DNA of 64,000 nucleotides from Oasisia sp. SBJ-2009 (GCA_964017155.1 OZ024856.1:7122313-7186312); one strand, 5' to 3'. Positions 39,526 to 54,770 are shown, numbered from the stretch's first letter. Numbers and translations: made by a program. The notes: generated by a model not told the origin, from the sequence alone.

Positions 39526-42500
39526 CTGCAGACAGAGACAGTACTACATGACACAAACGTCAACAATCACATCATATCATATCATGTCAAGAACAGCATT
39601 ATGCAAATCATACTGCTGCAATGTGGAAGGTTAATTTTGTCTATAGTCGACACTTTATAATAATACATATTCTGTTGTAACTAAATCAACCAAATAGCAC
39701 AGAAGATAGAGTACAATTGTTGGAGAAACACCTCAAGCAGTCTAGTCCATAAGCGTGAATGTTCTGATGGCGATCTTGTTCAATCTTGTTGGTCATTCTC
39801 AGACTAATAAGTGGTACAGAGTTTGTGAGAAGATGGAGTGAAGACAGACTGAGATAAGGTGGATAAGCAACTTTATGAAGGCAGGTCTTCAAATGATAGA
39901 AGAACTGTTTAATATGTTCAATTGATCTAACACTAAGACAAAACAAATTCAACTCGGTCGATGCGACAGCAGCCCTAGTACCAATACGTTGACTCTAGGA
40001 ACAAAAGGTAAACCACGACTAAAGGAATGAAGCTGGGTAGATTCTTGCAGGAGTTAGTTATCAACATTCACATGCTGGTTGCTTGCTTATTAAAGTATCC
40101 AATGGATGATAAAAAATCTGAAGATGATGCGATTATACTCTAAATGTATGGTACTGTACAAGAATCAGTCATATTGACTGTCACTTTTTTAGTTTCCCCA
40201 TTAACAATAACTACATGTCAGTTATTAGGTCATTAATTATATTCAACACGTTTATGTTGTCACATTAAACCTGCTACGGGTGTCACATGAAATATTATAC
40301 ACTTATTTATGTATTTCTCAGGTGGCTACTGCAATATTAGGTTCTGGAAACGGTTGTAAATCACGAGCTACTTCTATGGATTGTATTTCATGATCGGACA
40401 GGATATTTGCAGTAGTTATCTGTTAGCTATTTTAATACGTATGCCATAAGAGATTACACAAACTCTCTATTTATGACGACGCTATGTACATCTACATGAG
40501 CTAATTACCATCACCACTATTGCTCTGTGTGATAACTAAAATTATCAAACACTACAGAACACTGGGAATAAATTCAGTAAACCGTACCTATCCACTCGAC
40601 ACAGTTTTACCTGACAAAATAACCACAGAAATATCGACCTGCAGAAACTGTTCTCGATCATCGCAACTATTAAAAATTGTGCAAGCATTACCATATGTAA
40701 AAAGACTTTTGCACTGTTGAGAAATATTACATATCTAAGTAAGATAAATGCCTTTCAATACTGCTAAGCACAGATTTCTTTACATTAATACACCATAAAT
40801 AAGCATGGCAATGCCACAGGGCAGAGGATTACAATGGACTCTTTTTGCCAAGGCACCCCGTTCCAGAAACAATAACTCATACTTTGAAAAGGCGTAAAGA
40901 TTCTGTGACATTCAATGATACGACGGGGTAATTGTAAAGCACTCGGAACAGCTTGACTTCATTGAACGAGCGTGCGACAAAGGACACGAGACAAATGTTT
41001 ACCTGGCAGCTCCAGGTAAGTTTTTACCTGGCCAGATCACATCGGATTTGCATAATTTAAGCCACGGCGACGACATAAGCGCTAGTTTCAACAGACCGTA
41101 ATCCACTTACACGTGACAAGAACGCCACGAGAATTCTACTGTGTTGTCCAGTTTAAGGACTTGATATATCCCAAAGTCTGCCTGATCACCTCTTACTGCC
41201 TGTTGGGCCACTCACGGTACATAAACACCCAGGTAAGCCTCATAAGCGTGACATAAAGGACCCATACAACTCCCACCGGACGTGATCGATGAGTCGACGA
41301 CGCTACTGCCACCGAACATGTAACGGAATTAAAAACGACATTACTCGTGATATTTTTACCTCGCATGCATGGAGTTACAACCCTTAAACATGCATAAATT
41401 TGTCGCTGACGAGCTTGTATCGCCACAGACATGCTGCGTGCGGAAATATATTTAGCATCTGAGGATGTCTTGCAAGATTCCCATGGCCCTGCCAGGGTTC
41501 AATACAAATGTTCTGCATATCATTTTCATTAATGCTGTTGTGAGGCGAGTGGAACCGACGTGCACAATTTGTTGAACAACCGCGTCGAGAGCGATGCATC
41601 AGGCCTGTGGGCAAGTTGAACCAACGTAATGATTTTTCCATATATGGTCAACAAACCCCGTATTGTCAGTTGCATGTACTCATACTTAGGTCAATATTGA
41701 CTGTTTATTCAGCCTAGTGTACTCAGCTGGCCCGGACAAAGTCTGATTTTTAACATCAGAATGTGTATATTATGTTGTATAATATGTTCTCGATAAAAGT
41801 GATATTATATTGCTAATGTATGTTCATGTTTTATTCATGCATATCAATAATGTACACATATAACCAACTGATTACTGTGATTATATTCCACTTTAATCCT
41901 CTACTTTGACATGTAAATATAATCAAAATATGTTATAGCAATTTAAGGTTTATGACTTACTTTTGAATATAATTCAAACATAGGCTTACTATACTAAATT
42001 AACTACACTAAACATGGGCTAAACTACACTAGTCATAAAGCTGTCTTTATCATGAACATGTAAATAATAATAATGAACCACAAGGGACAAATATTGCTCA
42101 TAGCAACTCTTTCACCCAACAATTGGGGGGGGGGGGGGCAACATCCATAAAGTACATCCCAAAATGTTGCCTTTTATTTCACGTGTTGTTTTTGTCTGAA
42201 TGCGATGCGCCAAGGTTAAACATGTCCATCTATGTGACAGCCCCGTGGGTTCTACCTACCCCACACACCCCTATAGGTAAACCTCCAAGGCTGGGGTAGT
42301 CAAACACAACCCCCTGAGCACACAGGTGCGTGGGGTGAACAGACAGACGGAGTGTAAGCAGAACAAACCTCATCTCACGGCAGAGTGGCTTTAAGTCGAG
42401 GGGCGACCACCGACTAACACGGCCTTTCTTTGGTAACACGATAACACGCATTACCAGAGAAAAAATAACACCGCCAACTTTACAGCAGAAACGTAGAACC

Positions 42501-45500
42501 CGGTCGCACTAAAGACCCTCATTGAGACATGTGTTAACACAATGCCACGCACTAAACAACGCGTCATGTCTCTCTCTACTAATCGCTGTTTACACACAAA
42601 CAACTGGGTAATGTTAGCTAATTGTATGAAATCACCATCCAGTTGTCGGTTCCCAATCGTGCCTATCTCTGTCTCCCCATTACAGCCGATTTAACGGAAC
42701 TGATCCTGGCTTATTGATGATAACGTCGTTTCTCCCGCGAAACAATGGCACGATGGCGGAAATTTAAACAGATCCACCGGATACTCGGCCTAATCTTTTC
42801 ATCCTTCTCAAGCCTAAGTAAATATTTGCACAACGCTGTCAATAATATTAGCAAAATATGATCCAGTGGTTTGGGTGGAATAGAGCACTGGGACGTTGTG
42901 GACTTGACTAATAGAGACAACACAACCATTAGCTGTTTTATGTAATGCTAATGCTTCATCATGATATAATGTTTACTAACAGAATGTATCAAATGTAGCA
43001 GAAACAATTCATCCTTTACGAGTTCCATCTACTTCTAACAGGGAAGGATATTTAACAATGACAAATTATTACACATGGGATTAACCTATTATAAATTTGT
43101 GTTTATAACTACAAAAAAAGTCAAAATATATTTACAAAATTCATGAATTATCATTGCTAACCGTTAATATTACACTTGCATTTAATAAAATTTTAAATAT
43201 AATTCTACAAAAACACTAACAATACTCTCACAAACCAAAGTAGCACGCGGGTGAAAAATACAAAATAACCGAACAGAAACATTTGTGGCTGTAAGTAATG
43301 CGATTTTCGACATGAACGTTGCATAAAAGGCATGTAGGATGATAGCTCTTGGCAGCCCACTTCAGAGAATCGCGTCAGGCGGCATTTGGCCAGTTCTCCG
43401 AGGCAGAAGACACTTGACTCGGCCCCCGACAGCCATCCAGCTAAGCTACATATGTTGTGCAAGCTGCTGCCAAGCCCTGGTCTCAGCGTCTCCGAACAAA
43501 GACACACAAGTCCCGTGATTTATCACTATTTAGTGAGTATTAAGGCCCATTCACATGGAAGGATCCGTTAAAACAGCTTTTAAATCTATCCAGTCACCCA
43601 AGCACACAGTTCCACATATCTGGTTTTGCATACAGGATTTCTTCCGTTCCTTTTAACACCGGAATCAAAATGTTTACGTAATTACAAGTCAACGCGTTAT
43701 TAATCAGAAATAGTAAAACAATTTTTTTTAAATATTATAAATACAGTAGAAAGACAGGAACAAAGCAAGACATTTTAAGCATATTTTAAAGAGAGAATAA
43801 TTAGCAAAAAACAGGATAATGACCAGGCAAAAAAACAGCAACTGAAAATACCTGGCTGACCTAGAACTATAACCAGTGCTAACATTGTATTCAGTGTTAG
43901 ATTTGAACTTATTTTGTACTTATACAAACGCTGGTTGCACACTTGTGCTTTTTTTTTGTTTTGTTTTTTTAAAAGCTTCAAGGTAGCACATTAGTAGGTT
44001 GCTGAGTAAACACATGCATTCAGATTAGTAGTTTTAGATTTAGTAGTTGAAGATTATTAATAAAACATTCCTGGAAAATAATTTAAACACAAGCCCTACT
44101 ACTTACTATACAAACAATTTTATAACTTTCAGTATTTTTGTATGATTAAATAATGCTGTATTTTATTCAAATACAACATTACATGACTATTGCTTTATTA
44201 GGTTATTTATAATATTCTAAGAATATATTAAATGTGTGATTCAAGAGAGATATTATTATCCTATCGCTGACTTTCTTTCCTCTTGTTATATTACCTAAAA
44301 TACTAAGGTTTAAAAAATCATCTTTTGTCTAACAGCCAGTGGGTCATACGACGCAACCTTCGCACTGAAATGACAGCCGGAAACAGTAATAAAGAAATCA
44401 GCCTCACGAAGGCTTCGAAGGATTAACCAATCACGGTTATTAATAGAAGCCATATGCACAATGCCCTGCCCAGTTATAACCGCAGAAATCGGGAAACCAG
44501 TCTGGCTAATCAGCGAGCTAACCGCAGCTATTTTCAACGCCAATTAAACCACAATGCGGCTTCCACCTTGTGATGTCCCTTTCTCCCAACCATCAGCCGA
44601 AGTCAAAGGAATTCACTTAATATCCGGTGCCAGTTGTCGTGGTAACTTAGTAACTTTGGTCCGCCCCAATTACTGCCGTTCGCTGTTATTACCAAATCGG
44701 CAGTGGAAAGCGAGCAGGGATAGACCTATAATTACCGCCAACATAAGGCGGTTTATCTGTAATTCCTCCAAGTCTCCGGCCTTGCAGTTCATGCACTAAC
44801 TATCATCATTACCGCGGTTGTGTCATTGTTCGTATTAATGACTGCGAACCTCGGCTTGCTTCAAACCAACGCTACTCATCTCCCAAATGCCGCCGATGAA
44901 ATCTCACACGATTGCAAACCCGGCAAAAATGTTCCCCGTTCCTGCAGAAATTAATTTCGTCAAATTGTCTAATAGGTTTTTTTTAACGTGAATCTTAACG
45001 CCGCCCGTGCGACAGTGTTCGGTGGTGGCTGTTATTACTTTGTCAGTATTCAACAGCGACAGATGGCACGGAACTGCCACTTGGAAAACTGAAACCAAAA
45101 ACGTCGGTGACGCTCGTATGAATGCGCCAATAAGGGTCGTATATCATCGGGACGATTCGATATCGGTTGATAGCACCCGTATTAATGAGCGGCAAGCAAC
45201 TATCGCAAGTCCCCCCTGGATTTGTTTTCATGGCCGTGTCAAATAGGCGAGATACTGATCTGGAAATGTTAATCAAGATAGACCTTGTGTTATTGTGTGC
45301 GACAACAGCCTCCTGACTACAAGCCCACTTACTGGAGACACAAAGAGAAAGTACAGCTTTTCACATACACTTAACTACATAGATTGATACCTGTGTCAAT
45401 AACAAGGCACTAAGGAACTAAACAAACTTGTTTATAAGTTAATAAAATTAATAGTTTGTTTAATTATGCATTATAAATGGATGGCATGAGGAACAACAGT

Positions 45501-48462
45501 AGTTTACTTTTATTCATTCAGGACTTCAATCTTTTGTCATAATTGTTTTTATAAGTTATGATGAGTGACTCATCCAAGGTCTGACTCACCCGAAGTTCAA
45601 CTCATTTAATGTTTGGGGGGATCTTGTTACATATTTCCAAAGGGTGGTGGACCACCGTTTTTAATACATTCACACACAAAGCCATTCCACTCTTCCCCAA
45701 AACTCCTACGAAAATAACTCATAGTTATCAGCAACTTGTGGAGTTATTCTACACTGTTCCTAGGTAACTGTCAAGTTATTTCCGCCTTGCTCTTCTTCCT
45801 ATTTCTAACCTCTATTGTCTCCCAAAGGCAGCCTTGGTGTTAGGGGTGGGCCGTCTATCAACCCCTCTACCCCCCCCCCCACAAACCCTGTCAGCTGTTC
45901 CCTAGTTGTCAGACATGGGCCATTTTTCAATTGTGGAAACGATGCCGCCATCAGTGGCCAGATGTATACAAAGTAGAGTTCTAAGAATCCGCTGGCGCAG
46001 AACCTTCCCCAGAACCTTCCGTGCAAAATTATAAATCAGTCTCGCGTTTGAGTTTTGCATGCAGCCGGCCGTTTATCACGGGCACAGGAAATTCAGGAAA
46101 AACTACCGAATCTGCCACCCGTCATTAAGCGAGGTCGCCGGCGCCGCAACAAAACACAATTATGTCAGCTAAAAAGTTTATTAATTGCAGTCGATCTGTG
46201 GACTGTCTACTGATGTGTCGCTTCGGAGACGGACAAAGTGATAACCTTTCAAGTACTCAATAAACGAATAACTCCCTCGGAACACGGGTTTTCACTTAGC
46301 CTGCAGCAGGCACCCACACTGGATCCAAAGTGCACGACAGAGTTTCAGGGCTTTTACATAGCAATTCAGCCCACTCCGAAAAATGACACTGGCTGATTGA
46401 TTGATGTCTTATATAAGTTTGGTGTATCAAAAAAAAATTGAATAGGGATTATTTATATTAACATTATCAGTGGCTGAAGATATTAAAATAAATAAATAAA
46501 TGTTGAAAGAGTTATGTCAGTAAATAAAACATTTAAGTTTTAGTTAACTAGTTACTAAACATACTACAGTGTATAATTTTAGATTAAACACATATTTGAC
46601 ACAAAGATATGACATGTGGGAGGTAAACTGGTCTGAATCATGCAATAACTCAAATTTTATCAAAAGTAAAAATTACGTGAGCTTGTGCTAAAAAAGTTAA
46701 TGTTTTTAAATCATGGATCATGTTTCCCATATTAAATTAATATATAGAATTAACCAAACATTGGCACCCAATTTATGAATAGAAGTACAAATTTTGTATA
46801 AATAATATCAGCATACAAAAATGTACAACTTCCTGATAATATTACACATCTGCGATTTTCTGAATTTTATATAAAAAATAATAACAATCTCTGACATTTG
46901 GGTCATTTTGACAATGGGTGGAATTGGTCAAAAATAAACTAAATTCACCGAATTATCCTCTTTTTCCGGAAGTGCACCATTGGCAGCGTGCACCCTTTTC
47001 GCTGAAGTAACATCTGTCGATATTGCGATGATTTATTCATTAGCGAATAGGACAGGGCGACAAGGTCAGCGTCAAGGTCACATCGTGGAATGCAAATGTC
47101 AAGATGCGAGCTCTCCACTTCGGTTGATGTAATTAGTCCGACGGAGAGGACATGTCGCTTTTTTCCCAACTTTCTATGATGGATGGCGTTATTAGAATAT
47201 GCAAACTAGTTGGCACCACAAACATATGCTCTTTGAAGCCATTGTGGCTGCTTTCGTAGCCGCCGACCAATCACATCTGACCTATATGTTCGGTGCTGGC
47301 CCGTTAGATGCCTGCGGCTCCCAACGGCAAACAAACGCCGGAGCCGTGAACAAACGCCGGAGCCACGGCGCTAACTACTGAAACGGAAAGTGTCGGTCTC
47401 GGCCTGTCTTCGGAGCCGCTCCACTCCACCTTCTGCTGTGTAATTACAGCGGAGCCGCCAGCCGAAGCTGCCTTTTTCACAGTCGCACTCACACGGCGCA
47501 TGAAAGATGCACCTTGCCGTCGTCGACAGATGGACATGTGACCAGTGCCAGGTCAAGCGTGGCAAGACAAAATTATTTATGCATCCATGGATGTCATTTC
47601 TTGGTGTGAACTTCAACCGCGGGTGTCTAGCGCCGCCGCCACCGACGCTGTCACCGACGCGACAAATGTCATAAGCATTCGTGACGCGAACAAGAACAAT
47701 AATTTATTCGTAAAAAAATGTCACGGTTCTGACCCGTTGCAAAGATATATGGGTGTGCTGCGATATTAAATGGTAAAATGAAAAGCTGTCAACACTGTTA
47801 CATATCCCTTACAATGACACGCAAATGATACGGTATCGCTGACAATCAGGATCGCGATCCGCAACAACAAAGGTAATGTGTCACACCAGCGCAAAAAATT
47901 GGGTATAATTTCCGCTGGACGCCGCAAATCAAGGGACCTGATAACATGGTGAGCTGTCAATCCTGTTCGGTTGAATTTGCGTCAAGTAGCTCGATACGGA
48001 GTGAGTAGTTTCGCAGGGGTAAACCCGGCCGGCTGCCCCTGCTCAGGGCTCTACTACGCCACTGAAGCCGTGTTTGCAGGTGATATACTTGTACGTGGAG
48101 CAAACTTGTCACTTCCTATAAGTGTACTGCATGTTGCATGTCAGGGCGTCACTTCAAAGGGCCGGGGTAGTCTCTACCTGACGGGAGGGGGCTGGGCTTT
48201 CTCTAGGCCGGGCTAGACATGTCAGACACAGGATGAACAGCATCCCCGGCCTGACACATCACACACAGGCACACAACCACACACCACTGGACACTCTCTG
48301 AGGCTGTCAGCCAAGAGGCACAGCCCATAGGCTCCGTTTAACTGTTCCATGATATTCATAATACATGTAAACATTTAAGGCCACATGTACCCCTTTATAT
48401 CCCCGTTTTTAAACTTTGTATTCCATAATTGGTTATTTACAGTACTTTAAAATTACACCTTA

Positions 48463-48466
<4 letters not shown>

Positions 48467-48507
<41 letters not shown>
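48467..48507. repeat. (TA)n microsatellite
   Basis: A pure TA run followed by three CATA units. Confidence 0.95.
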
Positions 48508-48511
<4 letters not shown>

Positions 48512-49913
48512 CATACATATTTTTTATAATATTTAATTGAGAAAGATCCATTAAGACAATGTTACCATTAGCTACAATAATAATTTACATGTTAGATTTT
48601 TTACATTCTTATATATATTTTAAATAAATGCAAACCCCTAATATTTAAACATTGTTGCACATAATTAATAACATTGCATCAACCTTACTAAAAAATAATA
48701 CTTCCAACCTACAGTGTATTTTTATTTCAGTAAATTTATTTCTATAACTTTAACTTTTATAACTACTGTGTAACTTCCCTTCATGTCGATGTAAAAATAA
48801 CATACATAAGTTACACAGAAACCTTTTAATTCTTTGAATCTGAATAATAACTTTTAGCCAAATCTCCACAACCTATATGAGTAATGTCAAGTGACCACAA
48901 TAAGTATTAATAAATTATAATAAATAATACATTTTATTTACACACCCGTTGCTAGCCACAAAAACAACACTATGCAATTTATCTGCAGCTACACAAATGC
49001 TGCCAACACCCGTCCATCTGTGTTCTAGTTAGCAAAAACATGCACCCAGCGCAAGTGCCCAAAAACGAAACCCAAGTGTGGGAATTATTCATCGGAGGGG
49101 AGCAGCGATTGATTGAGATTCTTCTCGGCTGCCTGGCTCGACCTCTGACCCATGTCTACAGGGGAAGTTAAAATGTGCAAAGCTCGCTAAATGAACTGTG
49201 AAGGGCAGCCGGGCCTTTCAAAACACAATGAATAATGTGCCGCAGAAACAAGACTGGCACGCTGAAATTACACTGAGGCCACACCACCCACCTCTAACCC
49301 CCGTTGCTAGGCAACCGGCAAAAAGTTGCGCCAACCGAAGGCTACAGCCATCAAAGTAATATAACAACGCTCTCACAACTAAACATGGTTATGAATACTA
49401 AGCTGGTGGGCACAGACCGCCATTTTACTTCCGCATTCGTGTTACGCAAATGAACCAACCGTCACTCGTTTTGAGACGCGCACTTTTTGCGCATATTATT
49501 TTCCACTGAAAAACTTAAGTGGTCTATTTAAAGACTATAATATTTATAATGAAGCGTGCAGATGTAAACTTCTAGTGGCTGGGTGCCAGCATTGAACATT
49601 ATCATAAGCAACTGTTCAGTCCTATGCATATGCAGATAAAATCATGCAGTTTTGGCAACAAATTAGAGGGCGCATCTGTTAAGTTGATTTTATCAAAAAC
49701 AAAATTGTACCGATTTTACGATAACTTTTCCACGGGTCAGTGACAGAGGGCAGAAAAACATGTGGCACTTTCACGCAAAAACTGCACTGAATGGTGAACA
49801 ATATTTAAAAATGGCCGTCAAAAAAATAAATGTTAGCTATATACAGCACTGCTAATAAAAGCATATTTATAAAATCAGAAGGTTATGCCATAAATTATAT
49901 ATATACCTGTGGG

Positions 49914-49916
<3 letters not shown>

Positions 49917-50004
<88 letters not shown>
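49917..50004. repeat. (TA)n microsatellite
   Basis: A pure TA run of about 88 bp. Confidence 0.97.
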
Positions 50005-50007
<3 letters not shown>

Positions 50008-51647
50008 ATTATAATAACTAATTATATATTTATATTATTTATAAATTATTAAATAGTACATGAAAATAACTGTAAATGATAATATATTTAGTGAATTTTT
50101 CAACTTTAAAAAAGCCACATTGAATCAACATTCTTTTAGTAGTCATCTGATGTTTTGCTCAAGTTTTCAAGCATTTACATAATAAAAATCTTGTGATTAT
50201 TTCCCCCTAGACACACAACACCATTCATTGGAACGGATTCGACTAAATAAACTCATTTTTGGATAAACTACCTTCTGCCATACCGTGTTAATTTCCACAA
50301 ACACGCGTTTATGTCGCCCTCGTTGGGTTGGCATTAAAACCTCCCATTTCACTCCCTTCCCTGCTCCAGCTCCCGCTCCACTCCACTCCACTCCACCCAC
50401 CAGCCAACCCACCTTCCGCAGGCCTTCTAATGATCACCTGCCCTTCGCATGATAATTAAGAATCAACCTTTTGAAAGGGGAAAGCCTTGTTCATAAATAG
50501 CCGGAAACCAGCGAGTGGGGCCTGTGTGGGTCTGTGCAACGGAGGCAGACAGGTGAACATTAACGACCAATATAAATCACTAAACAAAGTCGCATTGCCT
50601 TAAAATCAATTGGCCCACCGCCGTCAGGAAGCCGACAACAACGGGGAGTCTGCTAATACCACGCCTGCATGACAATCGAATGGCCCGGCCCCAGCGGCCC
50701 AGCCCGGCCCGACACCGGAGAAATGGCAGTCACCTCGGTATCAAAATAACTATATCCAGCGAACACGTTAACATTATAACCATTTTCGAGTTTTATTCAC
50801 AAAACAAAACCAGTCCTCAAGTCATAAATCAAGATAAAATAAATTTAATAATACAATGTAAATTTGTTTTTACTGGATAAGGTGCACACCTTCCTGAACT
50901 TTAGATTTGTATTCACGTTTTTCATACATCTATCTACAAGTCATAAATGCAGATAAATAAAATTTTATAATACGTGAATTTTGCTTTTATTGGACAAGTT
51001 GCACATCTTCTTGATGTCCAGATTTTAATTTGTGTTTTTTATAACATGTATAACAGTATAAATTATTTTATACATCTTTTCGTTTTGGTATCAACAAACT
51101 TGTGGACGGAGAAAATATATTAATTCATCAAAACTAACTCGAGACAGATCTTGACAAATTGTAAGCAAATTGATCACAACTCCGATTAGTTCTTTTTCCT
51201 GACTCCGTTTCTTGCTCATTTATCCATTGGTAAGATGATAAATTAGAGCGCTCGCCTATATTTAACAAACACAACAAAAGACTGTAAAAATACTGCAAAT
51301 GGATCATTTCCTTGCACACAATAACAAAGTAATGAAACCATAATTCTTAAAAAATAATCATGACACTGATACAAAGAGTTCTCCCCGTAAATCAAACCAG
51401 AAATTTATATATCTATATTTAAAGAAATACATTTTACATAACTGATTATGTTCTTACAATAATTATAATATAATAATTATATAAATATATAATTACTATT
51501 ATAAAACTCAATGACACACACATATATATATATATATATATATTTATTTTTCACAACACAACATGTACAAGAAAAACTAAACTGTATATTAAATTTGTCA
51601 GCGTGTAGCATGGATGTCACTTGGCTAAAAGCCATTTTCCAGTGACA

Positions 51648-51652
<5 letters not shown>

Positions 51653-51712
<60 letters not shown>
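51653..51712. repeat. (TA)n microsatellite
   Basis: A pure TA run of about 60 bp. Both edges are flanked by CATCATATATA, so the outer spacer is duplicated (51646 and 51718). Confidence 0.95.
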
Positions 51713-51718
<6 letters not shown>

Positions 51719-52163
51719 CATCATATATATATAATATATATATATAGACAAATATATACAACTACATTTTATGTAAATAAAAAGGTAGATATAATAATGA
51801 CTGACTACCACCCCTGGTATTTTGTGAATATGTTTATAGGTATAAATTAGAAAACAAACTTATAACTAGATAATGAAACAAATACTTTTGAGCAAGGCAG
51901 ACTTCCAACAAAATACTGTGAATTATTATAATACTAAATCATCACAATCAATTTTAACTGGCACTGGCGATATATTCAATATTACTATCATTATATTCTA
52001 TAAAATATATTAATATTATCAAGGTAGCGACACTCAATGGGAATATGACATGATAGTTCAGTTGGTTAACCAACGCAGAACATAATAACATATACAGAAC
52101 TCCAAGCACAACACAGACTTCGCCCACAAAACTAGGACATGGCTGCAACTGGAACCCTCACAT

Positions 52164-52183
52164 GGGGGGAGGGAGGGAGGGAG
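52164..52183 (+). other. G-quadruplex motif with one-base loops
   Basis: Successive GGG runs are separated by single A residues (GGGGGGA then GGGA repeats). Single-nucleotide loops predict a very stable parallel quadruplex. Confidence 0.75.
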
Positions 52184-52759
52184 GACTCCACCCTAGGCTG
52201 ACGGGAAGAGGAATGGACCCCTCTGGGATGATCTGTGCGCTGACATGTCTATGATTAATGAGGACGCCTGTAAATGGGACTGCCGCCAAACACCAGCCCT
52301 GCTGATGTAAACACGCTCAGAAAACAACACATACCACATGGCCGGCCGGCCCAGACACCAACGGTAATGCTTCCCAAGCCAGCGCTTTTTGCCTTCAGTG
52401 GCATCCACATATTTCTCAAATTAGTCCTTTCCCCATGCATTCGTTCTGTTTCCAGTAGGAAACTCTGACAAAGTGTCGTGGGCGCTGCAGTTGTCACTCT
52501 GAGTGTACAACACAAGGTAACTAGCACACATACACATGCACATACACATGTGTACACTTGTTTGTGTTGGCAAAAACATACACACTTCAGTAACATTTAT
52601 AAAACTTGTATGATTTATGAAACATGTATGATTCAGCCGGTGTCAAGGCAAGGAGTTTTTAATTGTGAATTTCTGCAAATTGGTTTGATCCTATTTTTAT
52701 ATTATGGCTTTCTTTGACTTTCTTGCTCTGTTTGTATTATTTAGTTTTTCAAACTAAAC

Positions 52760-52763
52760 ATAT

Positions 52764-52819
<56 letters not shown>

Positions 52820-52826
52820 ATATATA
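52760..52826. repeat. (TA)n microsatellite
   Basis: An interrupted TA run with TATAATATAT and TATTATATA breaks. Confidence 0.93.
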
Positions 52827-54016
52827 AAACATAATCTACTTCAAATTGTTTTAAGTTAGATCATCATAATTTTTTTTTAAACAATTAAAGTTTCCTATAT
52901 GTATACTTTACCAAGTTAGCATTACCATTTTGTAAATTGACAATTCAACAAAGTTTATGCTTAGCTAGTCCAGTGAAAAATCAAATGATAAATTATACAA
53001 ATATTTACTTTGTAACACTTATTTTTTTTAGTATAATTTTAAAATAACACACCAAGTAGCATCCTTATGTTACCATATTGTAAAGACAAATAATGACTGT
53101 CTGGAATTGAATGCAAACAGTGAGTTGGCCAAAGTGAGACCAACAGTTGTGGTAGCAGGGGTATTTGTTCTAGACAATCCATTGTTGTAACAATACTTAT
53201 TTATATAACCATTTAAATATTTGTCTTGTGCCAATTTATAAGTCTGTAATAATGTTCCAATGGTTCTTGTTAACTGCACAAATTAAAATGTTTTTTAAAC
53301 ATCTAATACTTTATGCAAAAACTACACATAAACATTAACATAAAATCTTAATTATTATTTTTGTTTTTATACTTATACTGTTGGAAGTTGAATGGAAAAT
53401 TACATAAATTGAGATTGTTTTACTTTTGAATGGATTAACAATTATGTATAAAAAACATTTTAAAACACATAAATAAATTAGGTAACTTTGTATTTTTAAT
53501 AACTGATTATTTTAACTTTCATAACTTCCATATTTATTTATTCATTCATTCACCACTGGTATACTTTTAAAGTAATACATAATTTAATTAGTTCTATGGT
53601 ATAACTTTATACACCTCTGCCTTCTGTGCAGTGATGTTAATATAAAAACAGACAAAATCAAACATTTGCATTAAACCTCCATAGACAGATTAAACCAATG
53701 CTGAACTTAAACGAACTTTATTAAAACATCTGCATCAACACAAAGGTTTACATATGATTATGTCCACGTGGTAATGACCACCATCTCTGACGTGTCGTTA
53801 AAGATACACCTTACATAAGCCATATCATAACCAGCATCCTGACAAACGAATCTAACTCCACCATGCCACTCTCCGTATCAAGTAAGATCGGCTGGCCACA
53901 CATGCTTTCCCTGATTCACACTTCATATTACAAATATCCATTTAAGAGTTTCCTATCCACGACACCCTCGCCTTTCAAGCAGCTGATTTTGCTGTGAGAT
54001 AAAGGTTGATGAATGG

Positions 54017-54486
54017 TTGTAATCGGATAAGGCGCCATGTGGCTTAGGTTAGGGCGACTGTTTCATCTGGAAACCTCAGAGCAGCGCTGACAGAACCTGA
54101 TCCCGTGATCTATGGGAGAGGCTGGACTAGCTGATACAAACACGATATGAACAATGATACAATGATACCAGAGGACTGGGGCTGGGCACTTTTTGCCATG
54201 ACAACCTCTCAAAAACAGGGGCAGGCCGAGATGAAGATGGATGGATGGATGGAGGGCAGGAGAGGCTGGTGGATGAATCAAAGATGCCGGACAATGGCAG
54301 TATAAACTCACTACTTGTGGGAGAAAATTGTATTCTGTCAATTTTTTAAAGTCATGTGGGACAAAAATAATAAAATAGTGTAAATATATATACATATGTG
54401 TATATATAATATATACACATATGTGTATATATTATATTGTAATCGGATAAGGCGCCATGTGGCTTAGGTTAGGGCGACTGTTTCAT
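54017..54486. repeat. Exact 50-bp duplication, 420 bp apart
   Basis: The 50-bp segment starting TTGTAATCGGATAAGGCGCC and ending GGGCGACTGTTTCAT occurs at 54017-54066 in unique sequence and again, without a mismatch, at 54437-54486. The second copy interrupts a TATACACATATGTGTATATA microsatellite. Flanking bases differ on both sides. Confidence 0.95.
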
Positions 54487-54616
54487 ATACACATATATAT
54501 ACATATGTGTATATATAATATATATATATATATATATTTATATAGAGTATATATATATATACACACATGTATATATATATATATATATGTGTATATATGT
54601 ACAGCTGTATAATATA

Positions 54617-54654
<38 letters not shown>

Positions 54655-54724
54655 GAGTATATATATATATACACATGTATATATATATATATATATGTGT
54701 ATATATGTACAGCTGTATAATATA

Positions 54725-54770
<46 letters not shown>
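54384..54770. repeat. Complex TA/TG array with a ~114-bp tandem duplication
   Basis: ATTTATATAGAGTATATA, a (TA)n, TGTGTATATATGTACAGCTG and TATAATATATAATTATAT occur in the same order starting at about 54537 and again at about 54651. The two copies are nearly identical apart from TA length and one CA. Confidence 0.9.

Larger units (their letters stand above)
39526..54380. other. Upstream of homeodomain exons, probably Meis intron; no exon found
   Basis: I looked on the minus strand for the Meis domain (LFEKCELAT, EKPLFSSNPELDNL, HRYISCLKGKMP) and the GTPGPSSGG segment and found none. The sequence is AT-rich and CpG-poor, with (TA)n at 48467-48507, 49917-50004, 51519-51542, 51653-51712 and 52760-52826. 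A poly-G run of 14 lies at 42125-42138. CpG-denser blocks lie at about 44330-45250, 46020-46330 and 46970-47980. The frame at 39686-39952 (minus) contains no recognisable domain. Confidence 0.7.
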
